Source of the DNA: UBA4486 sp041984885
GTDB lineage: Bacteria; Pseudomonadota; Gammaproteobacteria; Eutrophobiales; Eutrophobiaceae
Assembly: GCA_041984885.1 (NCBI GenBank)
Contig: JBHIXH010000027.1
Coordinates: 1-32,408 of the forward strand
Reading direction: 5' to 3'
DNA length: 32,408 nucleotides
Shown: piece by piece, positions 15,039 to 23,434 of the stretch
How the letters are laid out: each line of letters starts with the position of its first letter
Numbering within the stretch: position 1 is the stretch's first letter
The notes under the pieces: model-generated
What the model was told of the DNA's origin: nothing
The model's database searches: none
The model's input: only the letters and a program-made list of their open reading frames with translations
Program-made: the position numbers and the translations under genes

Positions 15039-15485
15039 ATGAAGTGTTTATCAAGGCTGCCGTTATTTTTTATGCAATTCTGTTTTTTGTTGTTTTTATC
15101 CGGACAAGTCTATGCCCATGGCGATGTACAGCCACAGGCAGTGGATACAACAGGCCTCGAAGAACTGGGACCAGAGTGGCGGGAAAGAAACCCTTATTCC
15201 GGAAATGAGACAGCCATTGAGATTGGCAAGCGTGCCTATGGTCAAAATTGTGCCCGTTGCCACGGTCTGGAGGGGATCTCCGGAGGTATTAACCCGGATT
15301 TGAGAAAGCTGAAACACAACAAGGAAAATGATGAATGGTATGTGTACCGGGTAACGAAGGGTGCGATCAGAAATGGTATCACTTATATGCCGGTTTTCGC
15401 GGAGAGTCATGGAGGCCCTTTAAGCCAGGAAGCACTATGGGCGATTTGGGCATGGGTAGAGACAGTCTATGATGAAGATCTATAA
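15039..15485 (+). CDS. c-type cytochrome, electron acceptor of the PQQ dehydrogenase (c550/PedF-like)
   Basis: This 148-residue periplasmic monohaem cytochrome has a signal peptide ending near VYA (residues 1-26), the haem-binding motif CARCH, and a candidate axial methionine in TYMPVF. The N-terminal HGDVQPQAVDTTGLEELG segment is typical of cytochromes c paired with quinoprotein alcohol dehydrogenases. The ATG at 15039 has GAGGA about 9 bases upstream. Its end overlaps the start of the next gene by 17 bases, implying translational coupling. It could also serve the GMC dehydrogenase, which has no cytochrome subunit of its own. Confidence 0.88.
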   Translation: MKCLSRLPLFFMQFCFLLFLSGQVYAHGDVQPQAVDTTGLEELGPEWRERNPYSGNETAIEIGKRAYGQNCARCHGLEGISGGINPDLRKLKHNKENDEWYVYRVTKGAIRNGITYMPVFAESHGGPLSQEALWAIWAWVETVYDEDL

Positions 15486-16344
15486 GCGTCATAGTCTATT
15501 AATACTCATACTGAGCCTGCTTTTAATCAAGCCGGCTCTAGCTGAAAGCCTTGATGATTTAAAGCAAAAAGGCGTAATCACATTCGCCGTTTATGAAAAT
15601 TATCCTCCCTATTCATACAGGGATAGTGCAGACAAGCCAGTCGGGATTGATGTGGATATTGCGAAAGCACTGGCATCTGAATTGGGGCTTTCAGCGAATA
15701 TCCGGCTGGTATTTGCCGATGAGTCACTGGGAGATGATTTGCGGGTGTATGTCTGGAAAGGTCATCATGTGACGGGACCACCGGCAGATGTCATGCTGCA
15801 TATTCCCTACGACGAGATGTTGATGAAGATGGAAGACAAGGTCAGTTTTATCGCGCCCTATACCGAGGTCCAGGTGGTGGTTGCAGCAGATGCAGCGCAA
15901 CTGGGTTCCAATCCATCAATCACTGCATTTTTTGAAAACAAAATCGGTGTGGAAAGAGTCACGATGGCAGATGGGTATTTGCTTGGTGCATACAACGGCC
16001 GTATCCGTGATAACGTTGTTCATTTCTATTCTATAGCAGAAGCCACCGAGGCCTTAATGAACCGCGAAATAACGGCAGTCATGGGCACGCGATCGGAAAT
16101 AGAGGCAGGGCTTGGCGAAAATAGATCAGACTACCAGATAGGTCTGATGGATGTGCCGGGTATAGCGAAAGCATCGTGGGATCTGGGGCTGGCTGTAAAA
16201 TCGGAATATAAGGAATTGTCCGAGAAACTGGAAGCAGCGATGGATAGACTGATCAAAAATGGCACTATTGAGCAAATATATAGTCAGCATAATATCAGCT
16301 ATCACATGCCGGCAGCTGTAATTAAGGAAGTAGCAGGAAAATAA
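15469..16344 (+). CDS. Periplasmic substrate-binding-type protein linked to PQQ dehydrogenase (XoxJ/MoxJ-like)
   Basis: This 291-residue protein of the family 3 solute-binding fold has a signal peptide (MKIYKRHSLLILILSLLLIK, cleaved after ALA). The SBP pattern is LKQKGVITFAVYENYPPYSY and KPVGIDVDIAKALASELGLS. Proteins of this type (MoxJ, XoxJ) accompany methanol and other PQQ dehydrogenases and are thought to help activate or mature the enzyme, perhaps by aiding metal/PQQ insertion, rather than to import a solute; no ABC permease is nearby. The start is ATG 15469 (or 15472), inside the cytochrome gene end. Function is inferred from family and context. Confidence 0.82.
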   Translation: MMKIYKRHSLLILILSLLLIKPALAESLDDLKQKGVITFAVYENYPPYSYRDSADKPVGIDVDIAKALASELGLSANIRLVFADESLGDDLRVYVWKGHHVTGPPADVMLHIPYDEMLMKMEDKVSFIAPYTEVQVVVAADAAQLGSNPSITAFFENKIGVERVTMADGYLLGAYNGRIRDNVVHFYSIAEATEALMNREITAVMGTRSEIEAGLGENRSDYQIGLMDVPGIAKASWDLGLAVKSEYKELSEKLEAAMDRLIKNGTIEQIYSQHNISYHMPAAVIKEVAGK

Positions 16345-16392
16345 TAGACAAGTATCCATTAGCAGCACCAATCATAACCATGAGGAATAATC

Positions 16393-16965
16393 ATGTGTAA
16401 TGTAATGCCACGGATGTTCTATCTGCTCGCATTATGCCTGTCCGCTACTTATTCCCATGCTGTGTTTTCATTTGAAACAGGTCAAAAGTTGACTGTCACC
16501 CTGTATGCCAACGATGGTGAGGCGCAGGATATTGGTTGGTTGACAGTGCTTGAATCCAGGGATGACGGTTATGTATATGAGTTAGCCCTGGACGATGAGA
16601 AGTTTGACAAACACTTTTTGTCAATGAATCCATTCCAGTGTCTGGAAAGTCCCGAGATGATGGTATGCCATTTACCGTATCCCTATCAAAATAACCGGTT
16701 TATAGCCCCGGGCAATTTGACAGACCTGGAATACGATTTGCTGTTTTTACACAAACCGCCCGGTCAGTATGGAATAGACCCCTGGAATGGCATTTATTAC
16801 AAGATGAAACTGGAAGAGGGCAGGATAGTAGGTGTGCTGCACGATATAGATTTAAACGTGATTAAAGCACCACCGGAAAAAGGGAATCTCAGACCCATCA
16901 GGGAGAGTATGTTACACGAAGCAGATTTGAACAGGCATTGGCTGCCTAAAGTGGTTATTCATTAA
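16393..16965 (+). CDS. Secreted protein of unknown function in the PQQ dehydrogenase cluster
   Basis: I do not recognise this 190-residue protein. It has a clear signal peptide (residues 1-23, ending SHA), then a soluble beta-rich sequence with two cysteines (FQCLESPEMMVC) that could form a periplasmic disulfide, and motifs PYPYQNN and HKPPGQYGIDPWNGIYYKMK. There is no haem motif, lipobox or transmembrane helix after the signal. GAGGAA precedes ATG 16393 by about 6 bases. It is 48 bases downstream of the XoxJ-like gene and likely in the same transcript. A role in maturing or docking the dehydrogenase is plausible only from position. Confidence 0.75.
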   Translation: MCNVMPRMFYLLALCLSATYSHAVFSFETGQKLTVTLYANDGEAQDIGWLTVLESRDDGYVYELALDDEKFDKHFLSMNPFQCLESPEMMVCHLPYPYQNNRFIAPGNLTDLEYDLLFLHKPPGQYGIDPWNGIYYKMKLEEGRIVGVLHDIDLNVIKAPPEKGNLRPIRESMLHEADLNRHWLPKVVIH

Positions 16966-17017
16966 GGCTGCATGGATTTAACTAAAACGCTGTTCGTATA
17001 AATTTTATCCGTAACGT

Positions 17018-18946
17018 TCAAACCTGTTGATATTGTTCGTACTCAACCAGACATGTCGGGTTGGCAACAGCTTCAATATTATCTATTTTCATGTTTGACA
17101 AAAGCCGCATAACCGGCAATTCCATCTTCTTGCCGCTTCTTGTATACGGGATGTCATTGACCTGGTAAATGTGGGACGGGACATGTCTGGGCGTCGTATT
17201 CCTTAAAATGGCTTGTTTGATATTTTCGATTCCCTCATTGTCCAATTGTTTATCTTTCTTTAGTTTTACGAATAATATCACCCTGACATCACCGTTTATC
17301 TGTTGGCCAATGCACAATGAATCTTCAATAAAGTCAAACGCTTCTGCTTGCCTGTAAATTTCCGCGGTGCCAATACGAACGCCACCGGGATTCAAGGTGG
17401 TATCAGAACGGCCATGAATAATCGCCGTCTTTCTGTCAGTGATCGTAATGAAATCTCCGTGACACCATACATTCGGTATGGCATTGAAATAGGCCTTGTT
17501 TATTTTTTCCCCTGTCGGGTCGTTCAAAAAACAGGTGGGCCTGCTGGGGAAACTTTTTTTACATATCAGCTCCCCTTTTGTGTTTATTATCTCCCGGCCA
17601 TCTTCACTGTAACAACTGACATCCATGCCCAAACCAATACATTGAATCTCGCCTCTGTAGACGGGCAAAACCGGATTTCCCAATACGAAGCAACTCACGA
17701 TATCCGTTCCTCCGGATATGCTCGATAGTTGAACGTCTTTCTTGATTTTCTCATAGACAAAATCAAACTGTTCGGGCAGAAGAGGTGAGCCGGTTGTCAG
17801 TATAGTTTCTAATGAGGGATAACTGCTGGTCAGGTTTGTGCCCGAACGTTCCAATGCCTTTAAAAACCTGGGACTGGTACCAAAAATATTAATTTTTTCC
17901 CGATTAATTATGTCAAAAAAAGTGTTGATATCAGGGTGCGTAGGCGAGCCTTCGTAGACTGTGACCGTAGCATTCAATGCAAGTGCGCTTGTCAGCCAGT
18001 TCCACATCATCCAGCCACAGGTTGTGAAATAAAAAATATTTTTATTTTCAGTCAGGTCGCAATGCAAGCCGAGTTCTTTTACGTGTTGAAGTAAAACACC
18101 GCCGGCACAGTGAACTATACACTTGGGTTTTCCCGTGGTCCCGGATGAATATAAAATGTATACCGGGCTGTCAAACTTTACTCTCTTGAACGTCAATGTG
18201 CCGGATTTGCCTTCATCCATGGCACTGTCCCAGAGCGTGCCATTGTCCACGTCATCTATAGCCGGCTTCCTGTTCAGGAAATCTACCAGGATGACTTTTT
18301 TCAAAGTGGAAATTTTGCTCGCGATAGTTTTTATTTTCTGCAGGCAGTCATAATACTTTCCGTTGTATTCATATCCACATGCGGCCACCAAGACTACAGG
18401 TCTGGACTGGCTAAGCCGTTCTATTACCCCTTCTGCACCAAAATCACTGCTGGTTGATGTAAATACTCCACCCAGTGATGTTGTTGCGAGCATTGCAATA
18501 ATCGTTTCCGGTATATGAGGCATATAGGCAGCTAATACATCACCGGGATCGATATAATCCTTTATGTAATTGGCCAGGCTGGCTGTTTGACCACGGAGTT
18601 CTGAATAACTCAGTTTCTTGTTCAAGCCCGATTCATGGACGAAATTTATCGCAATTTTTTCTTTACTGTCACACTTGAGAAGATTCTCTGCAAAATTCAG
18701 TTCTACGTTTGGAAACCATGAGTAGTCTTGAAAAGTTATATCGTTGAAAGCAGGCGACAGGGCACCGCTGTATTTAATATCAAAAAAGCTGAACAACCTT
18801 GGCCAAAACTCTTCGGGGTTGCTGATTGACCATTGCAGCAGATCGGTATAATTATCAAAGCCGACTTCCCGCATAAACCTTGTCATTTGAGAAGATTCAA
18901 TACGATTCTCACCTGGGCAATATAATTCAGCAGGGTCGTTGCTCAT
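17018..18946 (-). CDS. aacS: Acetoacetyl-CoA synthetase (acetoacetate-CoA ligase)
   Basis: This is an ATP-dependent activator of acetoacetate to acetoacetyl-CoA, an adenylate-forming enzyme of 642 residues, typical of AacS. Visible features are the N-terminal ACS-type region (FWPRLFSFFDIKYSG), the AMP-binding P-loop SSGTTGKPK (267-275), CGWMMWNWL (310-318), and the C-terminal lysine motif TRSGKKMELPV. The start ATG 18946 has only a weak GGA upstream. It lies downstream of and on the same strand as the sigma54 activator gene (182-base gap). Acetoacetate could come from acetone carboxylation or from storage-polymer/ketone breakdown. No acetone carboxylase is in the window, so the source is unknown. 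Confidence 0.88.
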   Translation of the reverse strand: MSNDPAELYCPGENRIESSQMTRFMREVGFDNYTDLLQWSISNPEEFWPRLFSFFDIKYSGALSPAFNDITFQDYSWFPNVELNFAENLLKCDSKEKIAINFVHESGLNKKLSYSELRGQTASLANYIKDYIDPGDVLAAYMPHIPETIIAMLATTSLGGVFTSTSSDFGAEGVIERLSQSRPVVLVAACGYEYNGKYYDCLQKIKTIASKISTLKKVILVDFLNRKPAIDDVDNGTLWDSAMDEGKSGTLTFKRVKFDSPVYILYSSGTTGKPKCIVHCAGGVLLQHVKELGLHCDLTENKNIFYFTTCGWMMWNWLTSALALNATVTVYEGSPTHPDINTFFDIINREKINIFGTSPRFLKALERSGTNLTSSYPSLETILTTGSPLLPEQFDFVYEKIKKDVQLSSISGGTDIVSCFVLGNPVLPVYRGEIQCIGLGMDVSCYSEDGREIINTKGELICKKSFPSRPTCFLNDPTGEKINKAYFNAIPNVWCHGDFITITDRKTAIIHGRSDTTLNPGGVRIGTAEIYRQAEAFDFIEDSLCIGQQINGDVRVILFVKLKKDKQLDNEGIENIKQAILRNTTPRHVPSHIYQVNDIPYTRSGKKMELPVMRLLSNMKIDNIEAVANPTCLVEYEQYQQV

Positions 18947-19128
18947 TTCCGGTGTTCACCCGAATCTTAATGTGCGTTATTGGAGATTAAAAATATATGG
19001 CCGATTCAAGTTGTTTAACCAACGAAGTTTCTATTAGATAAAATACCTTAATAACTTCGATAAACGGTTTTGATGCGGGGGACCGGCAGGAAAACAGGGT
19101 CTTTGGAGAAAACCGGAATCAGACAGGA

Positions 19129-21138
19129 TCAGGCGGTTGATTTTGTTGCCATTGCAGCATCCCTGTCGAGGTTATATCGCTTGAGTTTCAAATATAAGGT
19201 GCTTTTCGCTATTCCCAGACGTCGAGCAGCCTTGGTCAGGTTGCCATTGGAAGCCTTTATAGTAGAAACAATAACCAGGCGTTCTGCATCATCAAGTTTC
19301 AGGGTTTCCTGCTCATTTAACAGGTTTGTCAGGGCAGCCTGATTATCGTCCTGTGCCTGATGCTGGAACTCTTCAGGCAAATGGGAAGCAGTTAATGTTT
19401 TTTCACTACATACCAGTACCGCAGATTCAATGACATTACGCAGTTCCCTTATATTGCCTGGCCAATCGTGTTTCTTTAATGCCTCAATAAATTCCTCGCA
19501 GATGTACTTGGGCTTCACCTGGTCTCTCTCGGCGATCTTTTTAGTAAAATAGAGAGCCAGTTCGGCTATATCGTTTTTCCTTTCACGCAGTGTCGGGATC
19601 GTGAGGTTGACAACAGAAATCCGGTAGAACAGGTCCTTGCGAAACAGCCCGACTTTTACATCGTGGCTCAAATCCCGATTGGTTGCGACAATGATTCGGC
19701 AGTTTATCTTTCGGTGATGATCGCCTCCCAGTCGGCAAATCTCACCTTCCTGGAGAACATGTAAAAGATTGGTCTGTATTTGTAATGGCATTTCACCAAT
19801 TTCATCAAGAAATAAAGTGCCCCCGTCCGCGGCTTCAATCTTGCCAATCTTTCCCCCGGGGGCTGCGCCCGTGAAAGCATTTTCTGCGTAACCAAACAGT
19901 TCACTTGAAATTAATTCATGGGACAGACCACCACAATTCAGGGAAACAAGGGGTCCATTACGGTATTTGCTTGATGAATGTATGGCTTTTGCAAAGATTT
20001 CTTTCCCGACACCCGTTTCTCCATGGATCAAAATCGGCACAGGCGAGGCGGCCAGGCTTTTGGCTTTATTTATGGTTTTCTGGATTGTGGCGCTGGAGCC
20101 AACGATGTTTTCAAAAAATATTTCCTTGGTTGATGCAACAGAGCCTGTAGTTCCTGTTTTACGGCCGGGTGTCCCTGAATGCCTGTGTAATGGTGGAATA
20201 CAAATAACCGATCCCAGTTTCTCGTTGTTATCCATAACTGGTTGAATCCAGTCAGGGTTTAACCAGTTATTATCAGAACCCAAAATGGGTTTGCAATTAT
20301 CATCAAGAAATTTTTTGGCACGGCTCTCGGTATTAAAATCAATACCGCGTGCAGCCAGGTACGAAGATACGTTTTTATTGGCTTTGATAAGGCATCCGTT
20401 TTTATCCAGCAGGATCAAACCGTCATTACTGCGCGTGGGGAACATGGAAACGGCCGCATCCAGTAATCTATTGGATTCTTCGAGTTTGAGCCTGACAAGG
20501 CTGCTTTCTATTCTGCCGGCGGCTTCAACCACGAGAGCCAGTGCATGGTGATTAAAATTGCTACTAAAGCCCGATAGATCGAGAGCCCCGACTACCTCTC
20601 TGGTCCCGGGATCCCGAATAACCATCGCGGCGCATGACCAGGATTTTATACCTTCACAAAAGTGTTCCGTCGTATTTACTTTTACCGGTTTCTTGACAGA
20701 CAGCACTGTGCCAATTGCATTGGTACCTGCAGCATACTCGCTCCAGTTTGCACCTCGACACAAATCGATCTCATAACCATCTTCGACAGTTTTGTGATCG
20801 CCCTCAACAAGCAGACAGATAGCGTCCTTGTCGGTGAGTATCATCATGGAACCGGATTCAGCCAGTAACTGACCGGCCTGTTTCATCACAGGTTTTGCGG
20901 CTTCAATTAACTGCGAGTTTTCCCGAAGAAGGGATTGATAGGCCTTTGAATTCAGGCAAATGCGGGTCTTTGAACTGCCCGGATCGACACCGGCTTTATT
21001 ACACCTGACCCAGGAATCACAAATAACATCTCGAATAGAACCAGCAGGCAGAACGCCGCTGTTTACATATTTACTCCAGGCCTTATCAACCTGTCGTGGT
21101 GTTATATTGGAAGAAAAGTATGTATTTGCCTTCGCCAC
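19129..21138 (-). CDS. Sigma54-dependent transcriptional activator, AcoR/AcxR type
   Basis: This 669-residue enhancer-binding protein has a GAF-like sensor (about 70-215), a PAS-like segment (about 225-310), an AAA+ domain (about 343-575) and a Fis-type helix-turn-helix (about 617-655). Walker A is GETGVGKE (373-380), and Walker B is TLFLDE (441-446). The sigma54-contact loop reads NAFTGA (420-425) instead of GAFTGA, so its first glycine is replaced. Relatives control acetoin, acetone and short-alkane monooxygenase genes (AcoR, AcxR, BmoR, MimR). The start is GTG 21138 with AGGGG upstream; no good ATG precedes the sensor. It probably senses an alcohol or ketone intermediate and controls genes in this island. 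Its binding site is unproven. Confidence 0.9.
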   Translation of the reverse strand: MAKANTYFSSNITPRQVDKAWSKYVNSGVLPAGSIRDVICDSWVRCNKAGVDPGSSKTRICLNSKAYQSLLRENSQLIEAAKPVMKQAGQLLAESGSMMILTDKDAICLLVEGDHKTVEDGYEIDLCRGANWSEYAAGTNAIGTVLSVKKPVKVNTTEHFCEGIKSWSCAAMVIRDPGTREVVGALDLSGFSSNFNHHALALVVEAAGRIESSLVRLKLEESNRLLDAAVSMFPTRSNDGLILLDKNGCLIKANKNVSSYLAARGIDFNTESRAKKFLDDNCKPILGSDNNWLNPDWIQPVMDNNEKLGSVICIPPLHRHSGTPGRKTGTTGSVASTKEIFFENIVGSSATIQKTINKAKSLAASPVPILIHGETGVGKEIFAKAIHSSSKYRNGPLVSLNCGGLSHELISSELFGYAENAFTGAAPGGKIGKIEAADGGTLFLDEIGEMPLQIQTNLLHVLQEGEICRLGGDHHRKINCRIIVATNRDLSHDVKVGLFRKDLFYRISVVNLTIPTLRERKNDIAELALYFTKKIAERDQVKPKYICEEFIEALKKHDWPGNIRELRNVIESAVLVCSEKTLTASHLPEEFQHQAQDDNQAALTNLLNEQETLKLDDAERLVIVSTIKASNGNLTKAARRLGIAKSTLYLKLKRYNLDRDAAMATKSTA

Positions 21139-21909
21139 GATCTAACCACCCCTGCGTTAGATTTTTGAATCAATATAATAATAATTTATATGACAGGAAA
21201 CTTGTCTAATATGATAATAAAAATACTTTTAGCTTTCACATCCTTTGGAAAAGCTAATGTTTCATCCTGAAATAATTATCAAAAATGCCTAGAAAATATA
21301 GCTTATGCATACACTACTAATCAAGTTGTTATTTATAATATTCAAATTGTATCTATCTAATTTAGAAAGAAATAAACAGTAAAACCTTTGCTACTGATTG
21401 CGGTCGCCGGATTTTATGTTGCGCCGCAAAATTCCTCGGGTTAGTCACGCGATTACATTATTACTTTTTTCTATCGTCGCCTGAACGATCATCACTTTCG
21501 ATTTTTACGGCAATATTTACTGCCAACGTTGGAGCTCGTCTTCCGATTCCTGTATCCGTTTTATTATCGCCATATCCATGCTGCCATGATCATTCCGGCA
21601 GTTGTCGAAACCGGCATGCTTGTGTCAGGAGACAGCCATTGGTGTGCCGGCTTCGCCTTCATTCAGGCTGGAAATGGTCCGGTTACGGGATTCAAAATAG
21701 AGATTCGGTTTTATCAGGAGTTTTACCGGCCTGGCGCATTCGATGATTTTGTTTTGAGTATGGCTAAATTTTCGGGAGGAATTAGCCGGCTTCGTTGAAT
21801 GTCCCGATTTTAATTAATTGTTACCGCTGGCCGGTTCGATTCTGCGACCTCGCGGCTACCGACGTGGTTGTTTATCAATCGGGTTCTTTCAGATTGAACA
21901 AAGTCGTGA
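21139..21909. other. 771-base region without a convincing gene
   Basis: The first 250 bases upstream of the activator gene are very AT-rich and probably hold its promoter. The rest is of ordinary composition. A possible plus-strand frame at 21529-21798 starts at TTG, has no ribosome-binding site and no family resemblance; I regard it as chance. This stretch marks the boundary between the island and core genes and may be remnant sequence. Confidence 0.5.
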
Positions 21910-22080
21910 TTAATAAGTGATCGGGCACACTCGCGGCGTCAGTGGTGTGTTATCCAGTGTTTCGATGATCTTGCCGGCTGCCGTCGGCCCGTATTCGAGC
22001 GCAATGCGATAACAATCGAGCCACGATTCGTGCATCGAATGAGAAAATTCCAGAAGATGCAGCTCCATTTCTGTATTCAT
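21910..22080 (-). CDS. Small protein of 56 residues downstream of nrdB
   Basis: ATG 22080 to TAA 21910 encodes an acidic/aromatic 56-residue protein starting MNTEMELHLLEFSHSMHESW and ending PRVCPITY. A good ribosome-binding site (AGGAG, 6 bases before the ATG) supports translation. The N-terminal half is predicted helical and amphipathic, with a Cys in each half; there is no signal or membrane segment. I do not recognise the family. It follows nrdB on the same strand after two inverted repeats, so it may have its own expression. Confidence 0.6.
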   Translation of the reverse strand: MNTEMELHLLEFSHSMHESWLDCYRIALEYGPTAAGKIIETLDNTPLTPRVCPITY

Positions 22081-22131
22081 GTCACAACTCCTATCAACAA
22101 ACAGTTAGCAAAATGTGAATGGCAGTAAACA

Positions 22132-22156
22132 ACACCCTGATACGTTATCAAGGTGT
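22132..22156. repeat. Imperfect palindrome upstream of the 56-residue protein
   Basis: ACACCCTGATA (22132-22142) and TATCAAGGTGT (22146-22156) form 11-base arms with one mismatch around CGT. It lies about 52 bases upstream of the small-protein start, a suitable place for an operator or a second terminator. Confidence 0.45.
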
Positions 22157-22169
22157 CTGGAATAAGAAG

Positions 22170-22203
22170 GCCTGGCATCCGGAAGAGGCTGGAGATGCCA
22201 GGC
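22170..22203 (-). terminator. Terminator candidate after nrdB
   Basis: Ten-base perfect arms, GCCTGGCATC (22170-22179) and GATGCCAGGC (22194-22203), begin about 50 bases beyond the nrdB stop on the minus strand. The following minus-strand bases CTTCTTATT are T-rich, consistent with intrinsic termination. Confidence 0.6.
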
Positions 22204-22253
22204 AATAGTCGAACTCCATTTCGACTTCCCGCTAAGGCGGTTCGGTGTTACGT

Positions 22254-23414
22254 TCATTCCCAGGACAGGGCGCCGCCGGTCTGGTACTCGGTCACACGCG
22301 TCTCAAAAAAGTTTTTTTCCTTGCGCAGGTTCGCCTGTTCGTCGAGCCACGGCAGCGTGGCTTCGGCACCGGGGAACGGCTCGTCCATGCCGAGCTGGCC
22401 GGCACGGCGATTCGCAATGAAACGGAACTGACCGATATGCATGTCGGCGGAATAACCGAGGATCGGATCTTTTAACAAATAGTTAGCATAAGTAGTCTCG
22501 GCCGCTTCGGCTTCGTCCCACATGTTGCGCACGGTTTTCGCATCCGGCTTGACGTTTTCCTCATGCATGATCTGTTTCACCACACGAATACCGAATGACG
22601 CATGCATAACTTCATCGCGCATGATGTATTGCAACTGTTCGGCCGTGCCTTTCATCAGGCCACGACGTTGTAACGCGAATATTGGACTGAAACCGTTATA
22701 GAACCAGCAGCCTTCAAACACGGCCGCGAAAAACATATACGAGATAAGAAAGTTATCCAGTTCATCCGCATCGCGCAGGTCAATATCGGAGCGTAATACA
22801 GAATTTAAACGCTTGTTTGCCAGTTGAATCTTCTGGCTGATCTCGGGTACAACACGATAACGGTTGTAGATCTCGCCCTGATCCAGACCGATCGATTCAA
22901 TGCAATGTTGATAGGTCCACGTGTGTAACGATTCTTCATACACCTGTCGTGCCTGATAGATCTGTAACTCCGGTGCGCTCATCTTTTCCATGACCGCGAG
23001 ACCGATGTTACGCATCGCCAGAATGTCGGACGTGGTCAAGTACGCAAGCACGTTTTCATAGACGTGGCGTTCTTCCAGCGTCAGCTTATGCCGATAATCC
23101 TGCACGTCCTGCGCCATGTTGATGTCGAGAGGTGTCCAGTGATTCTTGTTCGCATTCAGAAAGTAATTCCACGCCCATGGATATTTAAACGGTGCCAGCT
23201 GGTTAATGTCGGTCATGCCGTTAATGACGCGCTTGTCATCCGGGTTGATCGGTTGCAGCGACGACGTCGGCGTTTCAACGGCCACCGTTTCGTCGGCTTG
23301 CGTGTCTGCGACTTCCTCCGCGGCACGATCCAGGTATGTCTGTGCCTGCACGGCCGTATGCTGGTCCGTCGGTTTGGTCGGTGAGAGTGGGTCGTCCCAA
23401 TTCAACATTGTCAT
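22254..23414 (-). CDS. nrdB: Class I ribonucleotide reductase beta subunit
   Basis: This is the ferritin-like radical-generating subunit that activates NrdA for deoxyribonucleotide synthesis. It has 386 residues with a roughly 60-residue N-terminal extension rich in acidic residues. Di-metal ligands are recognisable: the Asp of TTSD, Glu and His of EESLHTWTY, the Glu of FEGCWFYNG, and the Glu and His of RDEVMHASFG. The radical tyrosine is present four residues after the first His (HTWTY). The C-terminal tail that docks on NrdA ends GGALSWE. The ATG at 23414 follows AGGAG. It lies 20 bases downstream of nrdA in the same operon. Confidence 0.95.
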   Translation of the reverse strand: MTMLNWDDPLSPTKPTDQHTAVQAQTYLDRAAEEVADTQADETVAVETPTSSLQPINPDDKRVINGMTDINQLAPFKYPWAWNYFLNANKNHWTPLDINMAQDVQDYRHKLTLEERHVYENVLAYLTTSDILAMRNIGLAVMEKMSAPELQIYQARQVYEESLHTWTYQHCIESIGLDQGEIYNRYRVVPEISQKIQLANKRLNSVLRSDIDLRDADELDNFLISYMFFAAVFEGCWFYNGFSPIFALQRRGLMKGTAEQLQYIMRDEVMHASFGIRVVKQIMHEENVKPDAKTVRNMWDEAEAAETTYANYLLKDPILGYSADMHIGQFRFIANRRAGQLGMDEPFPGAEATLPWLDEQANLRKEKNFFETRVTEYQTGGALSWE

Positions 23415-23434
23415 TTACTCCTGATTCATTCGGT

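Noticed and set aside
21529..21798. 89-codon frame upstream of the small protein
   Set aside because: It has a TTG start without a ribosome-binding site and no family resemblance.
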